Source of the DNA: Amphibacillus marinus | GTDB taxonomy: Bacteria > Bacillota > Bacilli > Bacillales > Amphibacillaceae | Assembly: GCF_900110345.1 (NCBI RefSeq) | Contig: NZ_FODJ01000005.1 | Coordinates: 124,001-188,000, forward strand | DNA: 64,000 bases | Direction of reading: 5' to 3' | Shown: positions 46,053 through 54,341 of the stretch, one piece after another | Numbering within the stretch: position 1 is the first letter of the stretch | Layout of the letters: every line of letters begins with the position of its first letter | The notes under the pieces: generated by a model | Databases searched by the model: none | The model's input: the letters and a program-made list of their open reading frames with translations, nothing else | What the model was told of the DNA's origin: nothing | Program-made: the position numbers and the translations under genes

Positions 46053-47164
46053 AGTGCGACCACCTTTAAGTCTTGACTCGCGGTTGCAGTTTGCATAATT
46101 TGACCTGATTGGCTGTCAAAGAAGCTGATGTGGTCAAGGTTTATCTTTAATGGAATGCGCTCACCAGCATTGATTAGCCACTGTCCTAACCACTTGGCGG
46201 TCCAAAGCTGGCTCCCGACTTCAAAGGTTAGTAGTGTTTCATTGCCTAGTTGTTCAACATTGACAACGTCTAAATGAAGATTGGCTTCTTCTTGAGTGGC
46301 ATAAACAAGATGTTCTGCACGAATACCAATGGTAATGCCTGACCGCTTAATAATTTTTGGTATATCTTGATTGGTAATAGATAGCTTAATTGTATCCTCA
46401 ATAATTAGCTGGTTCTGGTTAATAACAGCAAGACCAAGATTCATTCTTGGCGATCCAATAAAGGATGCTACAAATAGATTCGCAGGCTGGTTGTAAAGGT
46501 CAATTGGCTTACCAATTTGCTGGATTTCACCCTCATTCAATACCATAATGCGGTCACCCATTGTCATTGCTTCAACTTGGTCATGTGTAACATAAATCAT
46601 TGTAAGACCAAGTTTCTTTTGTAAACGACGAATTTCAGTGCGCATATGTGCGCGTAACTTGGCGTCTAAATTCGATAATGGTTCATCCATCAAGCAAAGC
46701 GGTTCTTGACTTATAACAGAGCGCGCTAATGCGACACGTTGCCGTTGCCCACCAGATAGCTGTTTTGGCTTCCGTTTAAGTAAATCGCCTAGTCCCATCA
46801 TTGACACTGCTTCTTGAAGTCGTTTTTGCTGCTCTTGCTTATTTACTTTCTTGGCTGACAGTCCGAACAATATATTTTGTTCAACAGTTAAATGAGGATA
46901 CAGGGCATAATTCTGAAATACCATTGATAGGTGGCGCTCTTTAGGAGGGAGGTGATTAACCAAGCGACCTTGAATTTTCAACTCTCCTCCTGATAAGGAC
47001 TCAAGGCCAGCGATCATGCGTAACAGGGTGCTTTTACCTGAGCCAGAAGGTCCTACAAGTACAAAGAACTCGCCTTCCTCAATTTGTAAATCAATTGAAT
47101 GCAGTACTTGGACATTTTTGTCATAGCTTTTTGACACTTGCTTAAGCTCAACGAGATGCATCAT
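46049..47164 (-). CDS. ABC transporter ATPase (UgpC/MsmK-like)
   Basis: A 371-residue ATPase of the sugar/glycerol-phosphate type. Walker A GPSGSGKSTLL near residue 38, Q-loop VFQNYALYPHLTV, signature LSGGQRQRVALARS, Walker B CLMDEPLSNLDAKLR and H-loop VTHDQVEAMT; a C-terminal TOBE/OB regulatory domain begins near residue 240. It is the first gene of the importer operon. Proteins of this class can serve several sugar importers, so it might also energise other binding proteins. Confidence 0.9.
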   Translation of the reverse strand: MMHLVELKQVSKSYDKNVQVLHSIDLQIEEGEFFVLVGPSGSGKSTLLRMIAGLESLSGGELKIQGRLVNHLPPKERHLSMVFQNYALYPHLTVEQNILFGLSAKKVNKQEQQKRLQEAVSMMGLGDLLKRKPKQLSGGQRQRVALARSVISQEPLCLMDEPLSNLDAKLRAHMRTEIRRLQKKLGLTMIYVTHDQVEAMTMGDRIMVLNEGEIQQIGKPIDLYNQPANLFVASFIGSPRMNLGLAVINQNQLIIEDTIKLSITNQDIPKIIKRSGITIGIRAEHLVYATQEEANLHLDVVNVEQLGNETLLTFEVGSQLWTAKWLGQWLINAGERIPLKINLDHISFFDSQSGQIMQTATASQDLKVVAL

Positions 47165-47202
47165 TAAAACCTCCTTTGTTTAGATCTGCTAAAGCTAATC
47201 AC

Positions 47203-47238
47203 AATTTAGCACATTAAAAATTGAAAATGTGCCAATTT
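47203..47238. promoter_or_regulatory. inverted repeat upstream of the ugp-type operon
   Basis: Thirteen-base arms AATTTAGCACATT (47203-47215) and AATGTGCCAATTT (47226-47238) with one mismatch and a 10-base spacer, 40-75 bases before the ATPase start. A dyad in this position could be an operator, but no known consensus (such as PhoP or cre) was matched. Confidence 0.4.
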
Positions 47239-47400
47239 ACTGAAACGTTACACTTATCTTACACATTCTCAATGATAGATTAATAAATTGGAGAGAATTT
47301 TATAAAGAGTTTACAAGGCACCTTGAATGCCTTATGCCTAAATTTATAAAAATAAATATGCTGGGTTTTAAGAGAAGGATTGTACAATAAAATCTAAAAC

Positions 47401-47444
47401 AAAAAACAACAACCCGTCTATTCGACAAAAGTTGTTGTTTTTTT
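47401..47444. terminator. A/T-rich terminator-like hairpin
   Basis: Thirteen-base arms AAAAAACAACAAC (47401-47413) and GTTGTTGTTTTTT (47431-47443). The A and T runs make it a possible terminator in either direction; no plus-strand gene lies before it, so it probably ends transcripts of 47624-48394 or extends its tail. Confidence 0.55.
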
Positions 47445-47532
47445 ATGCAATATTCTAATTCAGCTTACTCCAAATACCTTTTTAGAAATTTAAAAGTGCT
47501 TTGATGAAAGCCTACACTTATAGGTTAGTATA

Positions 47533-47575
47533 AAAGCACAGAGAGTTGCTATCCTTACAACATTCCCTGTGCTTT
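47533..47575 (-). terminator. hairpin downstream of the zinc-ribbon membrane gene
   Basis: Arms AAAGCACAG and CTGTGCTTT enclose a GTTG/CAAC pairing. It lies 50 bases beyond the stop of the minus-strand gene at 47624. Without a T run it may be a processed end; together with 47401-47444 it explains the otherwise empty 47165-47623 gap. Confidence 0.45.
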
Positions 47576-47623
47576 AAATACCATATTGGTTATAATAAGC
47601 TGACTAATATTATGTAATTAACC

Positions 47624-48394
47624 CTAAAACAAATCCCCAATCAGGTTGTTGATCAGTGGCTCAATCATTGCTTCACCCATGAGAGCAAAGATTATAAATA
47701 GCATAACAAAAACGATAACGACGGAATAAAAATTGTCAATACGTTTCTTCGTTGGCGTTGCTTCAGCTAAAGCCACAATAGTAGCTGTAATAGACAAGCT
47801 CAAAAGCATGACCGCTAATAACACGCTATAGGCACTTAATTCATGTAAGCCTAGGATAATGGCGATATTAGCTAGGGCTGTTAATAGCATCGGAATAACC
47901 ATTAATGTAGCAAAGGTAGTTGTTACTTTTAAAAACGAGTATGGTGCCTGTGCAAGTTTCATCGTAAGGAAGACCACACCTATAATGATAGCCATACTAA
48001 TTAATAAGATTAGGAATGGTTTAAAGGTTAAATTCCAGAATGAAGGGCTAAAGAAACCGTTGTATAGGACTTGGTTTAGCACATACGGAAATAACGCAGT
48101 TAGAAAGGCAAAAAGAATTAAAGTTATTAGACCATTGGCTACGTCACCTTGTGAATCTGTTGTTTGTTTACTTGAATCAAAAGGTCTTTTAATAGCGGGC
48201 ACGAGGAACCTCCAATAGGCTTTACTCATGCCTTTGCTCTTCTCCACAAAAGCACTGGGCGCTGTAGGTGTTGCTTCCACTGCATGTTCTTCATGCGCCT
48301 GTGTGGTTGCCGCCTCTTCAGAAATCTTGGTACCACAGCTTGTACAGAAAAGTGAATCAGCTTCTAATGTTGCTTGACAATTTGGACAGTTCAT
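47624..48394 (-). CDS. zinc-ribbon multi-pass membrane protein (DUF6574-like)
   Basis: A 256-residue protein of unknown function. An N-terminal zinc ribbon CPNCQ...CTSCG (residues 3-22) is followed by an acidic spacer, the linker AYWRFLVPAIKRPFDSSKQT, and about five to six membrane spans. The linker and membrane part are homologous to the protein at 17833-18621, which has no zinc ribbon. AAAGGAGT precedes the ATG. It is divergent from a TcaA/YvbJ-like zinc-ribbon protein; similar pairs are met in Bacillaceae, but no function is known to me. Confidence 0.72.
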   Translation of the reverse strand: MNCPNCQATLEADSLFCTSCGTKISEEAATTQAHEEHAVEATPTAPSAFVEKSKGMSKAYWRFLVPAIKRPFDSSKQTTDSQGDVANGLITLILFAFLTALFPYVLNQVLYNGFFSPSFWNLTFKPFLILLISMAIIIGVVFLTMKLAQAPYSFLKVTTTFATLMVIPMLLTALANIAIILGLHELSAYSVLLAVMLLSLSITATIVALAEATPTKKRIDNFYSVVIVFVMLFIIFALMGEAMIEPLINNLIGDLF

Positions 48395-49020
48395 TGCTAC
48401 GACTCCTTTTTATAAATTCTTGGTGGCTAGTCTATTAAAACTATGACTACCTGACTATTATAGTCGAATCATGTCAAAATTTCTAGATAATATACTATTT
48501 TAACTTGAAAGTTTCTTTAAAATACTTTCATTTCTGGTTTTTAACATCTATAATTAAGAAATAAGATCTATTGTTCTTATATTTGACTAGTGAAAAAATC
48601 CTAGACACATAGTAAAATAAGCGTGTTTAACAGAGTTTGTTTCTTGTATCAGAATTTATAATAAATTATCGTTACTATAATTATTTTCATGCTATATTTT
48701 TTATTTGCTTCGTTAAACTTTGTATCTTTTCACTTGCTTTACAAGTCTATCTGCTCATTGCGAATTTTGGCGAATAGTGATGAACAAAGGAGTTTTTTAT
48801 ATGAGAAAGTCAGAATATATTGGATGAGACTATGTAGTTAAAAAGGATTAGAAAGGTTAACTTTATCTTGTCAAGGAACGCCTTAACTAACAAGATAATA
48901 GCAGCGACGAGCATGTGCATTTAGCTTACATAACGTTTTATGTTTATGGTTTGAAACAAGACAGCATAGCAACAGGCTGATTAAGATGATTGCTGTTTTG
49001 CTTTATATAAAAAGAGATAG
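48395..49020. other. intergenic stretch with one decayed small frame
   Basis: About 630 bases between divergent genes. Most is A/T-rich without signals. At 48801 an ATG follows AAAGGAG and gives only eight codons before TGA; the same frame continues to 48978 with four stops but protein-like residues between them. An 8-base stem (TATCTTGT/ACAAGATA, near 48870 and 48895) lies inside. This may be a decayed small gene. Confidence 0.4.
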
Positions 49021-49040
49021 ATTTAGGGAGGATGGAGAGA

Positions 49041-50384
49041 ATGTATTGTAAAACATGTGGGGAAAAGAATGGTGAGAATGATGGGTATTGTAAGAAATGT
49101 GGTGCGCCTTTAAATAAAGAAATAAAGAAAGAAGGAGCAACTTCAACATCCCAAGCTAACAAGAAACCAATGACTAAAGCGACTAAAATCAAGTTAGGTG
49201 TAGGGTTTGGTTTAATTATCTGTTTAATCGTCACCTATCAGTTGTTAAATCGCTACTATTCATTTGAAGCACAGGTCAATCGTCATATTGAGACGATTCA
49301 GGAGGCCGATGCTACTAAGCTATCAAGCCAGCTTGTTACATATGATTCAAATTTTGAAATTTCAGAGACAAGTATTCAACCTCTGATTAGTTACCTTAAT
49401 GAAACACCTACATATATGCGCGAGGTTTCCGATCGCTTACGGAATGAGGCAACTGCTTTTGACTTTAGCTATGAGCTCTATATCGAACAATCAGGCAAGC
49501 ACCTAGGTATGTTTGATCGCTACCAGCTCGTGATTGAGCCTGTCTATATTGAGGTTGAAACAACGATAGATGGAGCTGAGATATCAGTAAATGGTGGCGA
49601 TCCAGAAAGCTACCAATCATCGCAGGTGTTAGTTATCGGACCGGTTTCACCAGGTTTACATGCTTTCACTGCAAGCTTTAATGCCGAGACTGCTCAGCTC
49701 CAATACGAGGAGAACGCTGTGGTACTTGGTGGTTATGGAAGTGATTATGTCTATTTACCACTTCACGCTGTCACGATTGAAATTGCAACTGACATAGCTG
49801 ACACAGCTGTTTATATTAATGATAATGAAATTGCCCAGCTAGAGGGAGAGACCGGAACATTCGGTCCAATTGCTTGGGAGGAAGATAGCTATCTAACGTT
49901 GAAGAAAGCGTATGATTCGGGCGCATTAGAATCACAAGAGGTTTATTTAGCTGAATACGATAATTATTACTATATTAGTATGAATCAGGTAGAGCAATAT
50001 GAAGTTGATAGCTTTTTACAAGCCCTTTATTATGATATTGAGGCATTAAATGCGTCTCTAAATGATCAAAATCGCCAACGAATTGCGAACTATTTAGTAG
50101 AAGGTGAAGAAAATAGTCTATTCACTACATTTACAAACGCTGCTGAAACGTATGTTAATGATGATGACGTATCAGATACAAGGTATCGATCAGATCTTAC
50201 CGATTTTGAAGTAATTGATTTACATACCTATGCAGTTACTTATACGTTAGAAGTCGAAGTTTTCCATTCATGGGATTCTGATAAGGACGATCTTTATCAT
50301 TATTTAACCTTTGAAGGAATTGTTGTTTACGATGACGCGCGTCAAGAATTACAATTACATTCCGTTGAGGTTGTTACAGATTAG
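49041..50384 (+). CDS. TcaA/YvbJ-like zinc-ribbon membrane protein
   Basis: A 447-residue protein with an N-terminal cytosolic zinc ribbon (CKTCG...CKKCG), a basic linker, one membrane span near residues 50-68, and a long extracytoplasmic part. That part contains tandem domains with FDRYQLVIEPVYIEV and DTAVYINDNEIA-type beta repeats and ends in an NTF2-like fold. This layout is that of TcaA (S. aureus, linked to glycopeptide susceptibility and wall teichoic acid attachment) and B. subtilis YvbJ. ATG 49041 is chosen with GGGAGG upstream; an ATG 9 bases earlier is within that site. A paralogue lies at 56745. Confidence 0.78.
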   Translation: MYCKTCGEKNGENDGYCKKCGAPLNKEIKKEGATSTSQANKKPMTKATKIKLGVGFGLIICLIVTYQLLNRYYSFEAQVNRHIETIQEADATKLSSQLVTYDSNFEISETSIQPLISYLNETPTYMREVSDRLRNEATAFDFSYELYIEQSGKHLGMFDRYQLVIEPVYIEVETTIDGAEISVNGGDPESYQSSQVLVIGPVSPGLHAFTASFNAETAQLQYEENAVVLGGYGSDYVYLPLHAVTIEIATDIADTAVYINDNEIAQLEGETGTFGPIAWEEDSYLTLKKAYDSGALESQEVYLAEYDNYYYISMNQVEQYEVDSFLQALYYDIEALNASLNDQNRQRIANYLVEGEENSLFTTFTNAAETYVNDDDVSDTRYRSDLTDFEVIDLHTYAVTYTLEVEVFHSWDSDKDDLYHYLTFEGIVVYDDARQELQLHSVEVVTD

Positions 50385-50462
50385 CGTGTGACTGATAAGC
50401 CTATGTTTATTTTTGTTAATCAATCTTTCTGGTGCTTAAATAAGCTGTATGAGCCTGGTGTA

Positions 50463-50490
50463 TTTAACCAATTGGAAATTATGTTATAAT
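50463..50490 (+). promoter_or_regulatory. promoter of the SNF2-family helicase gene
   Basis: Extended -10 TG-T-TATAAT (50482-50490) with TTTAAC 16 bases upstream, 40 bases before the ATG. Confidence 0.6.
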
Positions 50491-50529
50491 ACCACTAGTT
50501 AAATTTTAAAGAGAATTAGGTGGTTTATT

Positions 50530-53500
50530 ATGACTATTTTCACAAGAACAGCCATTAATGAAGCCTTCTCCACAACAATTTATAAACGCGGCTTAACCTA
50601 TTATCGCCAAGATCGGGTTGTCGACCTTCAACATAAAGTATTAGAAAAGCAATGGTCTGCATATGTGCTAGGCTCAAAAGAGTACCATGTCGAAATTGAC
50701 GGCAAGAAGCCGCTGGAAAATCATTTCTGTGATTGCCCAGCCTTTGCTCAGTATGATGAGTGCAAGCATATCGTCGCTGTGTTACTCGAAATTTGTGATG
50801 AATTGGATGAAATGAAGCGGGAAGAGGACGAATGGTTTAATGAGGGACGGTCTGTTGATTTTTTTGAAAATCCCGTTGATCGAACCGAACAACTGATTGA
50901 TCTGTTTGCTGAAGTACCAGCAACGCTGCCGCAACAAACAATCGCACAGCCTAATAGGCAATGGCTTACGGTAGAATATACACTTCAAACAAATATTCAA
51001 GCTGACTATCTTAACTTGTTGGCGATTGAGCTAAAAGTTGGGGTTGAGCGAACTTATGTCGTGAAGAATATTTATGATTTTCTTACTGCTTGTCTTGAAC
51101 AGCGCTCATTTTACTTTACGAGCAAATTCACTTATGAGCCAATGCTTCATCAGTTTAAGGCTGAGGATGAGCAAATTATTACTCAGTTGATTAACGCGCT
51201 TCAGCAAGAGCGTTTTTACGCGCAAGCTGGTCACTCGCTCTCTGGCTATCACCGTGGTGTGGTACTGTCATCAACTGTCGCTGATACCATCTTGCCGCAA
51301 TTGGCAAAGCTTCGTTGTTCGGTCACTGACCGCAGCTATTCAGCCAATGTTCAGTTGAAATGGCTAGAGGAGGCATCACCTTACCAATTTGACTTAACAA
51401 AAGGCCAGTTGCACTACGAAATTGATTTGCAAGCATTGATTGCGTATCCTTATTTTGAAAACTACGGCTATGTAGTTGCTAACACAACAATTTATAAGTT
51501 AACTCATGCTCAACAGCCACATGCTAGAGAGCTTGTACGCTTTGCTAGCCAGCTATATTCTCCTATCCTCGAGGTTAAGCAAGAACAAATGAATCGCTTT
51601 CTTTCTCATGTCATGCCGAGGCTTGAGAAGGTTGGGGGAGTAACGGTAGCCCCCAGTATTGCGCGTAACATTGTTAGTCAGAAGCGGGAATCAAATGTTT
51701 ATCTCGACTATCTTGATCAGCAGCTTGTTGCCCGAATTGAGCATTGCTACGGGGAACAGGTTTTTAATGCGATGGATAAGCAGGTTCAATTATCCGATCA
51801 TAGATTTTTAATTCGTGATGTGGACAATGAAGCGATGATTATGAGCGTGTTTGAACAAGCAGCTTTTCATTATAATGGTGCGAGTCTGTATCTGGAGGAT
51901 GAAGAAGAGATGTTCTCCTTTTTCTATCAAAGCCTGCCATTAATTGAGGGAGTGGCAACTGTTTTTATGACTGATGCGGCTAAAGGATTGATTATTGAAG
52001 AGCGTCACTATCCGACCATTGCTACAGATTATAATGCGTCGAACCAGTTACTGGATGTTAGTTTTGACTTTTCAATGATTGCCGATGAAGAAATTACCGA
52101 TCTGCTCAGGTCCCTGACAGAAAAGCGTCGCTATCATCGCCTTAACAGTGGCGCATTTGTTCCGCTTGAGCAAGTTGCCTACTCAGCTATTGGTGAGCTG
52201 ATTGAGACCTTTGACTTTAGTGAGGAAGCGATTAAGCAGGGTAAGCTCTCATTACCTGCTTATCGGAGTGTTCAACTTGATGAAATTGCTAATAGCTCTG
52301 AAAAAGTGAAATATAATCAAGGATTTCGCAAGCTGCTTCAGGAATTAAGAAATCCGACCGCACAGTCCTATGCGCTTCCTCACGGTTTACAAGCTGACCT
52401 ACGTGACTATCAATATGACGGCTTTCAATGGTTTAGCAGCTTGAGTAGCTATTGTTTCGGTGGTATTCTGGCTGATGATATGGGGCTGGGCAAGACTGTT
52501 CAAGCCATTACCTATATTTTATCTGAATGGGAGCAGGGTAATCATGTATTGGCGCACCCCGCGTTAATTGTTGCGCCAGCCTCACTTGTCTACAATTGGT
52601 TGCGTGAGCTGGAACGATTTGCCCCCAGTCTTAATGTTGGTTTACTATATGGTGGGAAAGCTGAACGTGAGCATGCGGTAACGATGCTTACTCAGAAGGA
52701 CGTCTGGATTACCTCGTACCCACTTGTCCGGCAAGACAGTGCGTTGTATCAGGATCAGACGTTTTCAATCCTGATTTTAGATGAGGCACAGGCACTTAAA
52801 AACGATACAACGAAGATCACCAAAGCTGTTACGCGGTTGCAGGCGGCACGACGCTTTGCTTTGAGTGGGACACCAATTGAGAATGCTTTGACTGAGCTCT
52901 GGTCCTTATTTCAAGTCATTATGCCTGGTTTGTTTCCAGCTAAGCGGACATTTAAAGGGCTATCGCATGAGCAGATCGCAAAAATGAGTCGACCGTTCAT
53001 TTTACGGCGCCTTAAGCAAGACGTATTAAAGGAACTACCAGATCGAGTCGATACTGTTCAGCATTCTGAATTAACGAAGGAACAGAAGCAAGTTTACCTT
53101 GCCTATCTTGCCCGGATTCAAGAAGAGGCAGCTTCAGCATTATCAACAGACGGCTTTCAAAAAAGTCGGATGAAGATCTTAGCGGGATTAACAAGGCTAC
53201 GACAAATATGCTGTCATCCATCGTTATTTATTGAAAACTATGCAGGAACATCAGGGAAGCTTGACCATCTTATGGAAATGATCGAAAATGCGCTAGAAAA
53301 TAACCAACGGCTGTTAATTTTTTCGCAGTTTTCAAGTATGTTAAAGATTATTCAAACGGCTCTTGCACAAAAAGGATTAACCGCCTTTTATCTCGATGGT
53401 CAAACACCGAGTCAGGAGCGGGTGAATATGGCTGACCGTTTTAATCAAGGTGAGCATGATCTGTTCTTAATTTCATTAAAAGCCGGCGGAACAGGCTTAA

Positions 53501-53766
53501 ACCTAACGGGGGCAGACATGGTTATTCTCTATGACCTGTGGTGGAATCCCGCTGTTGAAGAGCAAGCTGCTGGGCGAGCACATCGAATGGGTCAGAAAAA
53601 GGTTGTTCAGGTTCATCGCTTAATTGCGGAAGGCACAATTGAAGAGAAGATTCATCAATTACAAGAACGAAAGCGTGAGCTGATCCAAACCATTATTCAA
53701 CCAGGTGAAACAAATGTCTCGAGTTTAAGTGAGCAGGACATTCGTGAGTTACTAAGTTTGAGTTGA
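50530..53766 (+). CDS. SWIM zinc-finger SNF2-family helicase/ATPase
   Basis: A 1078-residue DNA-dependent ATPase. The N-terminal SWIM zinc finger is CDCPAFAQYDECKH (residues ~63-77). A long middle region is unassigned. From residue ~625 the SNF2 helicase begins: motif I DDMGLGKTVQ, Ia APASLVYNW, II LILDEAQ, III ALSGTPIEN, then the C-terminal half with LDGQT, V SLKAGGTGLNLTGAD, and VI QAAGRAHRMGQ. It belongs to the bacterial SNF2 group like B. subtilis YwqA. A general DNA repair or transcription-recycling role is likely; no defence-island partner genes were seen. Confidence 0.9.
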   Translation: MTIFTRTAINEAFSTTIYKRGLTYYRQDRVVDLQHKVLEKQWSAYVLGSKEYHVEIDGKKPLENHFCDCPAFAQYDECKHIVAVLLEICDELDEMKREEDEWFNEGRSVDFFENPVDRTEQLIDLFAEVPATLPQQTIAQPNRQWLTVEYTLQTNIQADYLNLLAIELKVGVERTYVVKNIYDFLTACLEQRSFYFTSKFTYEPMLHQFKAEDEQIITQLINALQQERFYAQAGHSLSGYHRGVVLSSTVADTILPQLAKLRCSVTDRSYSANVQLKWLEEASPYQFDLTKGQLHYEIDLQALIAYPYFENYGYVVANTTIYKLTHAQQPHARELVRFASQLYSPILEVKQEQMNRFLSHVMPRLEKVGGVTVAPSIARNIVSQKRESNVYLDYLDQQLVARIEHCYGEQVFNAMDKQVQLSDHRFLIRDVDNEAMIMSVFEQAAFHYNGASLYLEDEEEMFSFFYQSLPLIEGVATVFMTDAAKGLIIEERHYPTIATDYNASNQLLDVSFDFSMIADEEITDLLRSLTEKRRYHRLNSGAFVPLEQVAYSAIGELIETFDFSEEAIKQGKLSLPAYRSVQLDEIANSSEKVKYNQGFRKLLQELRNPTAQSYALPHGLQADLRDYQYDGFQWFSSLSSYCFGGILADDMGLGKTVQAITYILSEWEQGNHVLAHPALIVAPASLVYNWLRELERFAPSLNVGLLYGGKAEREHAVTMLTQKDVWITSYPLVRQDSALYQDQTFSILILDEAQALKNDTTKITKAVTRLQAARRFALSGTPIENALTELWSLFQVIMPGLFPAKRTFKGLSHEQIAKMSRPFILRRLKQDVLKELPDRVDTVQHSELTKEQKQVYLAYLARIQEEAASALSTDGFQKSRMKILAGLTRLRQICCHPSLFIENYAGTSGKLDHLMEMIENALENNQRLLIFSQFSSMLKIIQTALAQKGLTAFYLDGQTPSQERVNMADRFNQGEHDLFLISLKAGGTGLNLTGADMVILYDLWWNPAVEEQAAGRAHRMGQKKVVQVHRLIAEGTIEEKIHQLQERKRELIQTIIQPGETNVSSLSEQDIRELLSLS

Positions 53767-53858
53767 CAGTGCTGGGGCAACACTTAATAGCTCGGAATTG
53801 TAGTGTCTGGATACCTTCAAGAGAGAAATAGGATATAAGCTAACCCTTTGTGACAGCA

Positions 53859-53910
53859 TAAAGCGGCAATTGCTAACCGTGACCAAAGTTAACTAACAAT
53901 TGCCGCTTTA
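53859..53910 (+). terminator. terminator after the SNF2 gene
   Basis: Perfect 14-base arms (53859-53872 and 53897-53910) with a 24-base loop that can pair further. It is followed by a T-rich stretch (TTCGTTTATTTT) and lies 90 bases after the stop. Confidence 0.65.
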
Positions 53911-53994
53911 CTTCGTTTATTTTACCCCTACTGAATAGGCACTTTTTAATAAGCAAAAGGGGCGTATCGCTACTGATGATGCATGCATCTGTCG

Positions 53995-54234
53995 TTATTC
54001 TCTTCTTCTAATGTCATTCATTCTTTTTTTCACTTCGTGGCTTTGAATGAAAAAGGCATCCTTTAGTGAGATAACAAATCTTTTTCCCTTTATTTTTTTT
54101 GTTTCTAAGATGTGTCGGCTGGGTATTTTCAGATAGTATTGGCTTGTTAAACTGTACAGAAGGGCAACTTCCTCTTTAAAGTCCTCATCATCGTATACAT
54201 GAACAATTAGTAAATTACACAGTTGCTTGAGCAT
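53995..54234 (-). CDS. small hypothetical protein
   Basis: A 79-residue soluble protein of unknown function. It has a hydrophobic N-terminal strand (LCNLLIVHVYDDEDF), a central Lys/Ile stretch and a very basic C-terminus (KKRMNDIRRRE). AAAGGAGGA lies 6 bases before the ATG, which strongly supports translation. No domain is recognised. It stands alone between the SNF2 terminator and a binding lipoprotein gene. Confidence 0.6.
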   Translation of the reverse strand: MLKQLCNLLIVHVYDDEDFKEEVALLYSLTSQYYLKIPSRHILETKKIKGKRFVISLKDAFFIQSHEVKKRMNDIRRRE

Positions 54235-54341
54235 GGAGATCCTCCTTTAATACGGCTTACCTTTATTCTATCATTTCAGCTCGGACTATTGTTAATAGAA
54301 TGGCAGATAACCTTTTTTAAGAGAATGTGCTCATTAATCAT

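Noticed and set aside
47241-47256. cre-like TGAAACGTTACA upstream of the ugp-type operon.
   Set aside because: The spacing is two bases short of the 14-base cre consensus, so the CG core cannot be aligned.
47859-48218. A 119-codon open frame on the plus strand.
   Set aside because: It is the antisense of the paralogous membrane-protein gene and has no ribosome site.
50530-53766. SNF2 helicase considered as part of a phage-defence system.
   Set aside because: It stands alone with its own promoter and terminator, resembles the housekeeping YwqA type and has no nuclease or methylase partner nearby.
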